From positions 133,697,939-133,761,938 of the forward strand of contig NC_039359.1 of assembly GCF_003573695.1 (NCBI RefSeq): a DNA stretch of 64,000 nucleotides. Direction: 5' to 3'. This document shows positions 36,280 to 47,314 of this stretch, piece by piece. The notes below the pieces were generated by a model, which was not told the DNA's origin, did not search any database, and was given only the letters and a program-made list of their open reading frames with translations. Position 1 is the first letter of the stretch, and each line of letters starts with the position of its first letter. The stretch is from Papaver somniferum. Lineage: Eukaryota > Streptophyta > Magnoliopsida > Ranunculales > Papaveraceae. The position numbers and the translations under genes were made by a program.

Positions 36280-36800
36280 GTGTTAAAAGCGCGTGTGCCA
36301 GGTAACACTTAAGTTTACGCGTGCTACAGACGTGTGTGAGAAAACTAACCCTAACTTATACTTCTCGTATATTCTCTTTCATTCTCATTCATCTATTACT
36401 CTCCATCTTTCAATATCTCCGTCTCCGTCTCTCGCTCTCAATCTCTCTTCCTCTTTATCGTTGAAGATTCATTAAAATTAACCACAAGAAGAATTTTTTT
36501 CTCTTTGTCCTGGTCTCTCTACCTCGATTCAAAGGTAAATCTTCATCATATTTTTTTTTATCATTTATCAGATTTTCTAATCTTTAATGGGTTCTTGTAG
36601 TATCCTTTCAGTTTTGTTCAAAATCAATACTTCTATTCAACGATTTTAGAGATGATTGCTTAGGTTTTGATCTTATTTCTGATTAATGTTGTTTGTTTGA
36701 AGCGGCGAAGAAAACCTAAAATCCATAACACAGACTCCTCTTCAAACATCATTATCAATAGCGGACGATGATCAAGATATGGGTGGTTGAAGGTAACTCT
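36280..36800 (+). other. Promoter/5' leader-like sequence inside the CACTA
   Basis: A CT-rich leader (36360-36460) followed by a plausible 5' splice site (CAAAGGTAAATC near 36534) and a short exon-like stretch with a second donor (GAAGGTAACTC near 36791). Looks like a captured or element-specific transcription start, but no protein is recognised. Confidence 0.3.
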
Positions 36801-37111
36801 TTTCTATTGTTTTTATTGATTTCACCCGAAAATTTTCAATTAGGGTTTTCAATTTTGTGTTTTTAGGTGGTTTTAGATTTCGTTCAGGTTTTTGTGCCTA
36901 ATTTTGGTTATGAAAAGGGGTTTTCTTATATTCTTATACTGATAGGGTTTTCTCTTTCAGATCATTGATAATAATCCTTATGGAACCTAAAACTTTGGCA
37001 TACAAATCATTGATTTTATATAATTGTATGATATTGTGGGTGATTTCTTCTATAATGCTTTCTTGGCCATATATTGTGCATCTCTGAGCTCATCTAATCT
37101 CTTACTTGCAG

Positions 37112-37350
37112 ATTAGCAGAGAAAACTATCCTCGAGTCACTAAAGGATGGTGGCATCCTTATTGGGTACTTTTTAAACTCCAAGTCATATTATTTTAATG
37201 CCATTATGACAAAGCGAATGCTAATTGCAAATTTGTTTGTGGGTTTGTGTTGTAGTGACATTCATGAAATAATGACTGAAAGAATATATGTTGTTTTTAT
37301 GCCTCATGGTCTTGGGCATTTGTTAGGCATCGACACACATGATCCTGGTG
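37112..37350 (+). pseudogene. Captured Xaa-Pro dipeptidase (prolidase) exons
   Basis: Exon 1 (37112-37165, after a CAG acceptor) reads LAEKTILESLKDGGILI. Exon 2 (37256-37350) reads DIHEIMTERIYV then VFMPHGLGHLLGIDTHDPGG. They are separated by a 90-bp intron with GT-AG ends that keeps the reading frame across a split Gly codon. The second exon carries the MPHGLGHxLGID.HD motif of prolidase (peptidase family M24B, cuts Xaa-Pro dipeptides), including its metal-site His. The remaining metal ligands and the rest of the enzyme are not seen, so no active enzyme can be made. The retained intron shows capture at the DNA level and not as a processed copy. Confidence 0.8.
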
Positions 37351-37469
37351 GTTCAGTTTAAGCATGATAATGTTGTTTGCTCATTCATAAATCTGAACTC
37401 AACCCAAACCTTAGTTTAATTGCCTTCATATGTCACCAAAAAGATGATCCTTAATTTTAAAAGATTCTC

Positions 37470-38790
37470 TTATGAACTGTAGGGTAGCTTTACCTTTGAA
37501 AGGTCTAATGAACAAAAATCCTGTGCTGTTTTGGATGAGCAACTTCTGCTCTTGGTAGTATGTTTGAGCTCTTAGTACAATAGGCGTCAGAGCGGGCGAG
37601 GGAAAAGTAAAACTGTACTGTAAGAATAATAAACAGAATTTCGTGTATGATTTTTCTGAGAATGTCTCCAGCTCAGTGTAAGTTTTTATTATTGCTTGAA
37701 TAGATGTTGAACAAAAACCTATTGCCTAACATCTTGAGAGAAAATCAGTTGACTGGTCCTAGTTATGTGGATCAGAAGAAGAGAAATTGAACAATCCACT
37801 TATTGCTCATGATTATAAGTTTGTTGAAGTTGACGGATGGCCAAAGGTTATGCAACTACTCTCTTTTATCATCAAGAAATCAAGATTATGCAGCTGCTCT
37901 CTTTTATTTTGTAGAGCATATGTGTTATAATGAATGATGGGCTAGCCACTATACTTGTACACTGGTTGGACATCTAAAGATAGTGTCATTCTTGCTGAAA
38001 TCGACTTTAAATCATTGACATGTTATAATATGTGGCCTTTTTTGCCCCCATCTATTAAAGCCTGATGATTTACTCTACTTTTGTTTACTTTAATAGGGTT
38101 CAGGTTGGGTGTCGTATCTGCACTGAATTCTCAAAAGTATTGATGCCCTAGGTGCTGCTGGAAGCACCAAAAGTCTTGATTGGTTTTCTCGTTGGAGCTC
38201 TGCTTCCATACTGGTTTTCTGCTATGACCATGCATGAAGATTGTAGGAAGCTCTTAAGATGGTGAAAGAACTTCGCAGGAAATTTATCACCTTTCCTCGT
38301 CTTATAGAAGGTACTGCAAATCCCCACATTCGAAATGGCTTTCATGATTACATGTTTCTCATACTATATGTTTGCTTGGTTATGATGCAGTTGTATCTTG
38401 AGATGAATCATGCATTCGTCTTTCAGCTTTCAGAGAAAAAAACACCTATACCGTAGAAAAAATTAATTCTGAAATTATGTGCTTTACACCAAATCTTGTA
38501 GAATGCATAACTTTGATTAGGAAGTGCATGAACGACTGGAATGTTGGCCCCTGCAAGTATGCTAATACTCATACTAATGGGAAACATTCAATTTGTACTA
38601 TGATGAGTTTTGAACCTAATGAAATAGAGATATTAAGTTGTATCGGTACTCAATCTTGTGTATTACTTATTTCTTATCTTATGAAATCCAACATACTAAG
38701 TTCAAATGGTTTGTCTTGTATTCTTGCTTGCAGACGAAGCAGTTATCAGGATTGTCGAGGACAAGCAGATATTGAATTAGATAAATAAAC
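37470..38790 (+). other. Further exon-like segments in the CACTA, unrecognised
   Basis: Several short open stretches bounded by plausible AG/GT sites: GSFTFERSNEQKSCAVLDEQ (after TGTAG, 37484), EEEKLNNPLIAHDYKFVEVD (near 37780), [20 protein letters not shown] (near 38145), [20 protein letters not shown] (near 38248), and a final segment after TTGCAG (38732). I cannot assign any of them. They may be further pieces of captured genes from one or several sources. Confidence 0.35.
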
Positions 38791-39431
38791 AAGTAGAATT
38801 CAGGTAATCTTATTTGTATTGCTGGAACTCAGATTTTTAGATGAGAAAAGAGTCATCTGCCTAAGCAGTTATGAATCATCCGACAGTTGACCTCACCATG
38901 AACCTAAGTATCATCGAACAAATCGATTAACATATATTGATTCAAACAATGTTTTTTTTTTTAATGTAGAATGGATGAATGTATGTTTACTTTTTTTGAA
39001 TAGAGAATGGATGTTTGAATTGGATTGAATGACAACAATTCCAGGGGATAGGGTACTTGCAGGGTAAAATAAAAGGGGTGGGAATTAATTTTGACCAGGT
39101 CAATGAAGACTGGCCTTCCTTTTTGTTACAAAAACATTAGTAACGGCAAACAAGTGTACTAAATTTTTACCAAGATAATAGAAGTCGGTCAACATTGACT
39201 TAGCCAATATATTTGTAACCCTAGTAAAAATTTAGTAACGGTCCAAGTGTAGTTAATAATTTTCATTTGGTAACGGATTGGTTTCCGTCAAGTAATCCGT
39301 TACAAACCCAGATTAGTAACGGAAACATGAAAATTTGTTACACCTCTTTTGTAACGGTTTATTTGTGTTACACAACCCCATTTAGTGACTGAAATAAGAG
39401 GTTACTAAACGCGAAATATGGTGTAGTGATC

Positions 39432-39555
39432 GTCAACTGCTAGTCCGAGACTTGACTTAGTAGACTAGAAATCAAGATATAGTTTTGATCATCTAATATT
39501 GACAACAATCTTGGGATAGCAAAAATTGTGGGTTCAACTGAGCATTGCTCTAACA
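39432..39555 (-). repeat. Family C-like LTR, right part after CACTA
   Basis: Completes the LTR broken at 36099. Minus strand start is TGTTAGAGCAATGCTCAG. No polypurine tract follows. Confidence 0.7.
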
Positions 39556-39639
39556 CCTTATATTATTCTTTCAAGTTAGACCCAAATTGATTAATTTTAA
39601 GTAATTTTCCGTTTTCGGTTGAGATAGTACAAAAGTTAC

Positions 39640-40690
39640 CTGAAGAAGAAGACGAAAACTCAGGGATTGAGATTTTAAAAGCTGATCTTGTTTCTATCTT
39701 TGGAGATTGAAAAGGGGTAAATCAAATGGCAAGAGGAGTTTTGAAAACTAACGAAAATGAAGATGTATAGATTGGGGATTCAAATGAATCCATAGCATTT
39801 TCATAAGATGAAAATGATAGAAGTCTTCCAAGAATAGGAGAAGAAGAAATAGGTCTATTTATTTCCTGGTTAGTTATATCCTGCAATAAATTAGAACGAA
39901 AAGGATTTTCAGACTCAAAAGATCTTGCCGAACCGATGACTCAGTGAGTTTCAGAGTTAGCAGATATGAACGAGTCAGACTCCAACATGGATAGAGGAAT
40001 GTAATCCTCAGGCAAATTAAAAGGAAAATTATGTTTTCCTAAAATTGAATCAGTTGATGGAGGCATGTCCTCATCTTAAACTGAGGAAATAATAGCAATC
40101 CGAGAAACTTGATCCTCGTCATCAGGTGATTATCATGATGAGGGGACGTTCCGAAAAGGTTTTGGTAGGTATCTCTTACACCTGATAAATTTATGTAATC
40201 TTCAACAGGGACAGTGGTGCCTTGACTACCTAAGTTATCTTCAGGGTTCCGGATTTGGACAGAAATGTCATTAACCTAGAAAAGATCATCTCGGGGATAA
40301 GGAGAGTCAACCAAAAATGTGTATTTATCTTCTATGTCTTCCTTGACCAATTCCACAACTACTATCCTGATAACTGAATCTCAGACAGTGGTTATAAAAT
40401 TTAGAAGGGAGATTGTGATAGTTGAAGAAAATATCAGTTACATGATATCGTCCTACCTTGATTGGGAGCTTATCTACTAATGTTTTAATCATATTCACCC
40501 ATACCATGACTCTTGGAAAACAATTAGGTTTAGAAACATCACTTCCTACACAGACTCTACTTACCTGTCCTGACCAAGCATTTCTCTACTCTTGTGTTCA
40601 TGCTTGGCAATTACAATACTAGCCCAAATAAGAATCTCTTTCGTTGTGATGTTCATTTCAGGATAAGCTTTTGTTGCTACCAGAACATTT
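39640..40690 (-). pseudogene. LINE ORF1-like remnant (DUF4283/zinc-knuckle type)
   Basis: The best stretch (40325-40507) reads MVWVNMIKTLVDKLPIKVGR then FFNYHNLPSKFYNHCLRF and YQDSSCG. Plant L1 ORF1 proteins have the same order: a V...LP..V.V segment, then F.YENLP.FC..C...GH....C. Two zinc ligands appear replaced by Tyr. The region downstream in the minus direction (to 39640) is Ser/Pro/Asp-rich with stops, as in ORF1 tails. The fragment lies between two LTRs and has no ORF2 attached. The assignment is tentative because the alignment is from memory. Confidence 0.4.
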
Positions 40691-40702
40691 CCAAAAGAGT
40701 AT

Positions 40703-43021
40703 TTTTATAGCATTTCTCGGTCGAACTCGCAAGTGTTACTATCTCAAGCTTGTTTGTCAAGTTTAGTTGTTAAAACTATGAGTCTTGATTTCTAGTCTAC
40801 TTATAGCTAAGTCTCGGATTATGATAGAAAGTGTATTTGAGCATTAGACTTCACGGTGTTCATCAATTGAAGACGAAGATCTACTAAGGGGAGCTTGTGG
40901 AACTTCATCAACAAAAGGTATGTGGAGACTTGGACTCGTCTATCACTCAAAAGTCTATCTACTCTATCTCATATTTGACACAAAAGTCGTATAACTATAT
41001 AGACTTCAATTATGCACATTTGATATTTCGAGTTGAGTTTAACTCGCTTACATATTTCTCGAAATATGTTTTGGTAATATTTCACTTTAACCAAGTTCAT
41101 CTTATATTCTTGACGAAAGTCAAAAGATGATCATGTGGAAATCGCGTTGTAAAATCTTACATGATTTGTGTGAGACAGTCATTTGATGTAGACTCGAAAT
41201 GTTTCATATTGATCATTCAATCACTTGAAAATTGCTTTGAAGCTAATAGTTTGTGTGAGACAGCTATTGTCGTCTTCCAAGAATGTTTCAATGGTTGAAA
41301 TGAGAGGTTAGAACAATTGGATATAAGCATATTATGCGTACTTGCATATATGTAGTCCAAGTCCGGGAACCATGGTATGCATACCCGTATGCGTACTGGT
41401 TGGTTAATGAAAGTCCCGGAACCATATTATGCATACCGGAATGCATACTGGCGTGAGGTTCAGGTTCCGGGATTTTTTGCTGACCAGTATGCATACCTGA
41501 GTAAGTTAAGTTCTAAAATCGGTTTGTTCATGAACTAATACACTTATATAATTTGGAATGAAATCTTTTTCAAACCGTGTCTATAATGTTCATGACTTGA
41601 TTTGAGTGAATCAAAATTGATTTTGCTTCATTTGAGTCATTTGAACTAGTTATGGTTAAGATGAATATGGTTGATATGAAAGTGTTCATATGGCTAACCT
41701 CGGTTAACTATTATAGAGCCAACAAAAATGTACCTTTAGGTACGGTTACTCATATCTAAATGAAGTCATTTTTCATTTATGTGTAACAAGCTAAGTTCGA
41801 TCTAACGGTTGAAAGATATTAGCTTGAATCTAATCAGGTTTTTTATCTAACGGTGTTTGTTACCAAGGTAGCTTTGATTGCAAACCCTGACTTGAAGACT
41901 ATATAAAGGAGAACTCTAGCAACTGGGAAACCTAATCCCCACACCTCATGTGTGATACTAGTTGCGACTAGAGTCGATTCTCCTTTAACCTTAGGTTTTT
42001 CAGAGAACCCTGTAGGTTAACGATTTGAAGACTTCATTGGGATTGTGAAGCCAGACCCAACTATTTTCTCTGTAGTTGCATGTTCTGATCTTACTGTTTT
42101 CTATCGTGATTGAGTACTATCTTCTCTAAGATTTTCTCGAGATTTAATCTCCAATAGGCAAGATAAAAGTAGTCACAAACATCTTCGTCTCATCATTTGT
42201 GATTCCACAATATCTTTTTTCTCTACTATACGATTATGGTTACTGTGAGGTGATTGATATTTCTAGACTCTTCTTCGGGAATATAAGTTTGGTATATCAA
42301 TTGGTTCCTGTTCACCTTGATTTATCAAAAGACGGAACAGAACTCATAGGTATATCTGTGGGAGACAGATTTATCTATAGACTTTTCTGTGTGAGACAGA
42401 TTTGTTTATCAAGTCTTCGACTTTGGGTCGTAGAAACTCTTAGTTGTTGGTGAGATTAGCTAAGGGAATCAAGTGTCTAGAATCCTGCTGGGGTTCAGAC
42501 ACGTAAGGAGCGCAATTGTACCTTGATCAGTTTCAACTACATTCCATACCGAAGTTAGTTTGTAGTAGGCTAGTGTCTGTAGCGGCTTAATATAGTGTGG
42601 TGCTCAAAGATGGACTAGGTCCTGAGGTTTTTCTGCATTTGCGGTTTCCTCATTAACAAAACTTCTGGTGTCTGTGTTATTTCTTTTCCGCATTATATTT
42701 GTTTATATAATTGAAATATCACAGGTTGTGCGTAAGTTCAATCAATTGTGAATCCAACCTTTGGTTGTTGATTAAATTGACCGACACTTGGATATTGGTT
42801 TTTGGTACCATCCAAGTTATTTCTTATATTCAATCGGGATCACAAATTCCTATTTGTTTGATTGCAGATTGAATTGAGAAAATGATATATGACTCTTTGA
42901 TATACTTTTCTTAAGATTGAGTCTGACTGTCTAGTTGATTCTCTTGAAAGTATGTTGGAGTTAGTCCATACAGATTGCTAAGCGAAATATTGCATGTGGT
43001 TGTTAGACCCCCGCTTTTTCA
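40703..43021 (+). repeat. 5' LTR of P (family B, 2319 bp)
   Basis: The start is eroded: the expected TGTTAGAGCATTGCTCGG reads TTTTATAGCATTTCTCGG, three G-to-T changes including the terminal TG. The end is GACCCCCGCTTTTTCA. Core box (plus orientation) at 42570-42680; TATGCGTAC-type repeats at 41330-41510. Confidence 0.8.
41899..41909 (+). promoter_or_regulatory. TATA box of P 5' LTR
   Basis: CTATATAAAGG, in the same context as the other LTR TATA boxes (followed by AGAACTCTAGC). Confidence 0.6.
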
Positions 43022-43023
43022 AT

Positions 43024-43034
43024 TGGTATCAGAG
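43024..43034 (+). other. Primer-binding site, initiator tRNA-Met (P)
   Basis: TGGTATCAGAG follows the LTR end TTTTTCA after AT. Confidence 0.8.
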
Positions 43035-43088
43035 AAGGCAAACACGTTAAAGACCTCATAAGTCTGTGTTTGTAGCAATCTGATTATT

Positions 43089-43270
43089 ATGGACGAGTCT
43101 ATCTCTAATAACGTACCCGGCCAGAAATTACCAGATTATTTTCAAAGCTTGAATTCACCTAAGAGAACTGTCACATCTAAGTCAATATCGAAACATTCTC
43201 TTAATGTAAAAACTGTTGATTGAGAAACACGCCTAGAAGAACAGTTGGATGAACTTTCTGATGAAGGTGA
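43089..43270 (+). pseudogene. Gag N-terminus of P (first piece)
   Basis: Starts MDESISNNVPGQKLPDYFQ, at the same place relative to the primer-binding site as the other ORF1 starts. It has one in-frame stop (after LNVKTVD) and runs to DELSDEGDY, where the composite insertion begins. No UBN2 domain is seen in this piece, unlike units 1 and 2. Confidence 0.55.
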
Positions 43271-44220
43271 TTATGTCACACCCCGCTAATTCTGGCACTA
43301 GAATCAAGTCCAGAATCTGGTGATGCGACTATCGAAGGTCCAGATTTTTCCTTTTCAAATAAGAATAATTTAGAACTACGAAAGAAAATCCAGTAAATAT
43401 TTTGAATAATTAAAATACTTACAAAACAATTTAAATGATTACAATCCATAAATCCAAAATCAAGTAAACCAAAATTCAACGATACTGGAATACGAACGCC
43501 CAAGTCCCCATGATAAATTACAGTTTCTTTACTTCAGCTAGTGTCTCTGTATACTCTGTAGGAAGAGAGGGAAAGGGGGTGAGCAACCACAACCCAGTAG
43601 GAAACTTCCAAAAATAATATAGTGCAGCGGAAAAACAAACCAGACGATGCATCAAAGACATAAATAAGTAGTTACACTCTTTTTCATTATTTACTAGTTT
43701 TTATTTCCAGCTATTTACTCAATCATCTTCTAAATTTAAGCAATAAATTTCTTAAATTGTTTTAAAACCTTTATTATTAATTTCTTTCAACCTAATATTA
43801 CTAGCAACTTTTTTAGGTGCGTTCCAAACTTCGTAACTTTTCATTTTGATGTTTCTAACTTCATTGTCTTAACAAGACTATTCGAAAAAATCCGTAAATA
43901 CTTTACATTTACAACCACTGCCCACCGCGACACACACTATTTGAATAGTTGTGGTCCTGAACTCGGAAAAATCCACAACCCTAATCTTTCTACATGGACC
44001 GCAACCCAAATCATATCTATTGTCCACCGGTGCTCACAAGCTATTTCTTGCTATTGTGGTCCTGATCTCTTGGCTCTGAAACTATCTACTGCCCACCAGT
44101 ACACACGAACTATTTGAATAGTCGAGAACCTGACCTCTTAGCAAGTAGATTTCCCAAATTCACTATACGACGACCGACTAATATTCCTCGGACCAACTAA
44201 CTCATTTCCTTTTCTTAATA

Positions 44221-44490
44221 CTCCCTCTGTCCCTAATTAGATGACCTACTTGGTTTTAAGTTTTGTCCCATAAATAGATGACCTATTTTTTTACTATAAG
44301 AAATATGTATAATTTGATAGTTATGTTTGTATTCGTTACGTAGGTGTTTTAAAATGCTTTTCAACTGTATAAAGTTTACGAAAAACTGTGATATAGATTA
44401 AGAGATAAATCATTTTTAAGTTTTACTAACATCCTTGTCTTAAAAATTGTGCAAATTACAACTAGGTCACCTAATTAGGGACGGAGGGAA
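44221..44490. mobile_element. Stowaway-type MITE, 270 bp, TSD TA
   Basis: Terminal inverted repeats CTCCCTCTGTCCCTAATTA and CTAATTAGGGACGGAGGGAA, flanked by TA on both sides (44219-44220, 44491-44492). These are the hallmarks of Stowaway MITEs mobilised by Tc1/mariner transposases. No coding sequence. Confidence 0.92.
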
Positions 44491-45251
44491 TATCATTTAC
44501 CATTTCTTCCCATAAAGACTAGGATTTTTAAACCTGATTACCATTTTCAAACAATATTTTCTTATCTTATTTTATATAGCTTTTCATGCGATATTTACAA
44601 AAGATCAGTCATCCATTCTACCGTTCTAAAATAAAATATTTAATGCATCTGAACTTTTAACTCACTACTCTTTTAGTGTTATTTTTTTATGGAGTCACTA
44701 AATATCATATCTAGCATTATTGCTATCACACCAGAGGCTACAATTAGAACCATGCATAAGTATGCGTCTCAAAATTTAAAGCTTATTCTTTCTCTACACA
44801 TTTCATGTCCACGGTTTACAGAGGAGTTTAAGCTAAGCTCAAAAGAGCTTAACAAGGTGCACATGCAGTTAAGTATTAAATTAATTTTGCTTCTTGTAAT
44901 TAATTAAAAGATTTTCTTTCAAAAGTCACCAAAATACTACCACAATGAAAGCAAGTGTATTTAGATGTACAGAAAATCCTTCATGTATAAAGAGGAAATA
45001 CTACCACATAAAAGCAAGAGTTAATAAAATTGCTACTATTGAATACGAGGAGATATTACGACCACAAGCACAGGCACTCAAGGCCCCACGATAAAAATCA
45101 CGAAAACAAACTATAATCCAACAACATCATCGTATATGTATGTATATATTTCATGGTAAGCCAATGCAAACAAAAATCATGCCAAAATAGCTTAGTTTTT
45201 AGTATTACGTAGAAATTCCTACCTCGAAACGCTTAAATCCAAATACGATGA

Positions 45252-45332
45252 TTGTACACAGTAGGAAGAAAAATCATAGTATCACAGTAGAAAAATCATT
45301 GTACACAGTAGGAAGAAAAATCATAGTATCAC
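45252..45332. repeat. 34-bp direct duplication
   Basis: TTGTACACAGTAGGAAGAAA plus 14 more bases occurs at 45252-45285 and again at 45299-45332 without change; a shortened third copy lies between them. Confidence 0.85.
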
Positions 45333-45419
45333 CCGCGATGTGCCGCGCATCCAAAAAACCAGTACTTCGCCTTCCATTTGTTTAAATAAAAAGAATAAAT
45401 ACAACAACAGACAAGGATC

Positions 45420-46050
45420 GTTCACTGCTGCTTAGATTTTGAGTTCAAAAGTGAACGATAGCTGATCTAAAGGAAAAGGAGGTGATCGTTTGGTGCTATT
45501 TAGGGTTCGTGTTCACTGTGTACACAAAGGAAAAGAAAGAAGGAGAGGTCGGCCGTGATTGTGCGAGATGTTTCAAAGTAAAAACCCTAAGAACAAAGAA
45601 GTCATTATAAATTGTGAAAACTATAGAGAGACCCATTTTACAGATTCTTCTCACTATGAAACCCACGCTCAGAAATTCTCAGGCGCGCGCCCATTTTCTA
45701 GGGTAAAATATCTCTCACACCCAGAATTTCTAAAATTAGGTTTCGATCTTTTCTGTTCTTCTAACCTTCAATCTCTCGTATCCCATTATCACTGAGCCTC
45801 CCCCTTCCTCTCCTCTGAACTATTTCTTCTGACTTCGTCTGGTAATAGTGGTGGTGGTAATGGAGATTGGGTGGTAGTGATTGAGATTGAGGAGGAAAAG
45901 ATGAAGAATCACATGGGAAAATCATTACGGTGGTGTCTTAATTGAGTCTGAATTTTGAGAACAAATCAATTAGGTGAAGAAAGGTGTTGCGTTGATGCTA
46001 TGGAATTGAATCATGGGTTATTGATTGTTTGAATCATGGGTTTTAGTGTG
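45420..46050 (+). other. Leader-like, unrecognised sequence
   Basis: Higher in C and G than its surroundings, with CT-rich blocks (45700-45830) and a GTGGTGGTAATGG stretch, like a plant promoter and 5' leader. The 78-codon frame at 45559-45795 matches nothing I know. I make no gene call. Confidence 0.25.
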
Positions 46051-46924
46051 AATCTGTATTTTGAAGTTTGGTCAAGGAAGTGGAGATTTATATTGGCTGA
46101 ATTGGTTAGTAGTTTAGTTATGGTCTTAAATTGGGATTCGCTGGTATTAGCTCCGTGAGCGTTACAACTAATTGAAGAAAAAATTCGAATGTGCTGGTTC
46201 AATTGGTTTCACCTATGTCCAGCAAAATTGGTGAAATTAATTATGCTAAACAAGGGAGTTTTCACGGGTTTTGACAGTGGAATGTATCAAGTCCATACAA
46301 GATGTAGTCGTAATTGGAGGTTTAGGGGGAACTTTTTAGACAATAAGAGAAGAAGATTGTTGCTGTGATGATTTTGATGTGTCTATATATTTCGGTTGTT
46401 GTTGGAATTGATGTGCAGTTCCTCTCCATTTTTAGTGATGTACATCAAGTGTTCGAGAAAAAGCATGACCGACCAATTATTGAAGAATGGGGTCAGCAAT
46501 AACACAAGGTAAGGCCGTAGGAACACTATGCAAGGTACGTATATTGAAGAATGGTTTATTGGCTTGTGTTCTCATGACATAATTATGTTTTCTAAAATGA
46601 AACCAACCAATCATTATGTTGTGTATGTTGATTAAACGGGATGGCAGAGGCCCCATTACATAACATGTTTGTTTAATTCTTTATTTTCTTACCGAATGTT
46701 GTAATTGTTCATATGGATAAAATGTTGCTTATGTTTAAATCTTGTATGAACGTACTTAGAATTTGGATTAGAGGGAGTTTTGATTAATTTGATTGAATTG
46801 GTTAGTCGGTTAGTTATAGTCTTAATGCTTGAAGATGTTGGGAAGGAAGTTGAGATGATGTTAACAGTGGTTGGAGATCGACAAAAAGTTGTGTTGCAGG
46901 TGTTATGCATCTAAAAAAATATGT

Positions 46925-47314
46925 TGCATAATTTGTTATGCAGTCCCGAAAATGGTTGCATAACACGTAATGCAGCTATTATTGTAGGTGGATGACAAGT
47001 TATGCAACCTTTTATTTGCATAACTTGTTATGCAGTACAGAGAATGGTTGCATAACACGTTATGCAGCTATTTTTTGTTAGTATTGAAACCAACAAAAAA
47101 AAAGGTTGCATAACACGTTATGCACTTATAATAATATATGCATAACATGTTATGCATTCGAGAAAATGGATGCATAACCTGTTATGCATCCGAAAATATG
47201 ATTGTATAATGCGTTAGGCATCGAGAAAATTGTTGCACAATCTTTTATGCATCGAGAAAATAGATGCATAACCTGATATGCATCCGTAAATATGGATGCA
47301 TACTGCATTATGCA
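46925..47314. repeat. 32-bp tandem array with palindromic core TGCATAACNNGTTATGCA
   Basis: The 18-bp near-palindrome TGCATAACNNGTTATGCA starts at 46925, 46957, 47017, 47049, 47107, 47139, 47171, 47203, 47234, 47265 and 47297, mostly 31-32 bp apart (or about twice that). The linkers resemble TCCGAGAAAATGGA. Looser copies continue to 47500, and a related 20-bp direct repeat (GATGCATAATCCGTCATGCG) lies at 47694-47733. Confidence 0.85.

Larger units (their letters stand above)
36100..39428 (+). mobile_element. Non-autonomous CACTA (En/Spm) transposon, 3329 bp, TSD ATC
   Basis: Begins CACTACACCATATT and ends AATATGGTGTAGTG, perfect 14-bp terminal inverted repeats of the CACTA type, flanked by ATC on both sides (36097-36099, 39429-39431), the 3-bp duplication expected of this superfamily. 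Both ends carry sub-terminal repeats of GTAACGG/CCGTTAC and TTAGTAAC (36120-36260 and 39130-39400), the kind of motif CACTA transposases bind. No TPase or TnpA gene is visible. The interior holds host-gene-like exons, so this is a gene-capturing derivative. Strand is given by the captured exons. Confidence 0.92.

Noticed and set aside
36293..36475. 60-codon frame at the CACTA left side as a protein gene
   Set aside because: Composition is that of a CT-rich leader (Ser/Leu runs), with a splice-donor-like site downstream; no recognisable protein.
43276..43560. Complete Ty3/gypsy element starting TGTCACACCCCG
   Set aside because: No matching second LTR, primer-binding site or polypurine tract could be found within the block.
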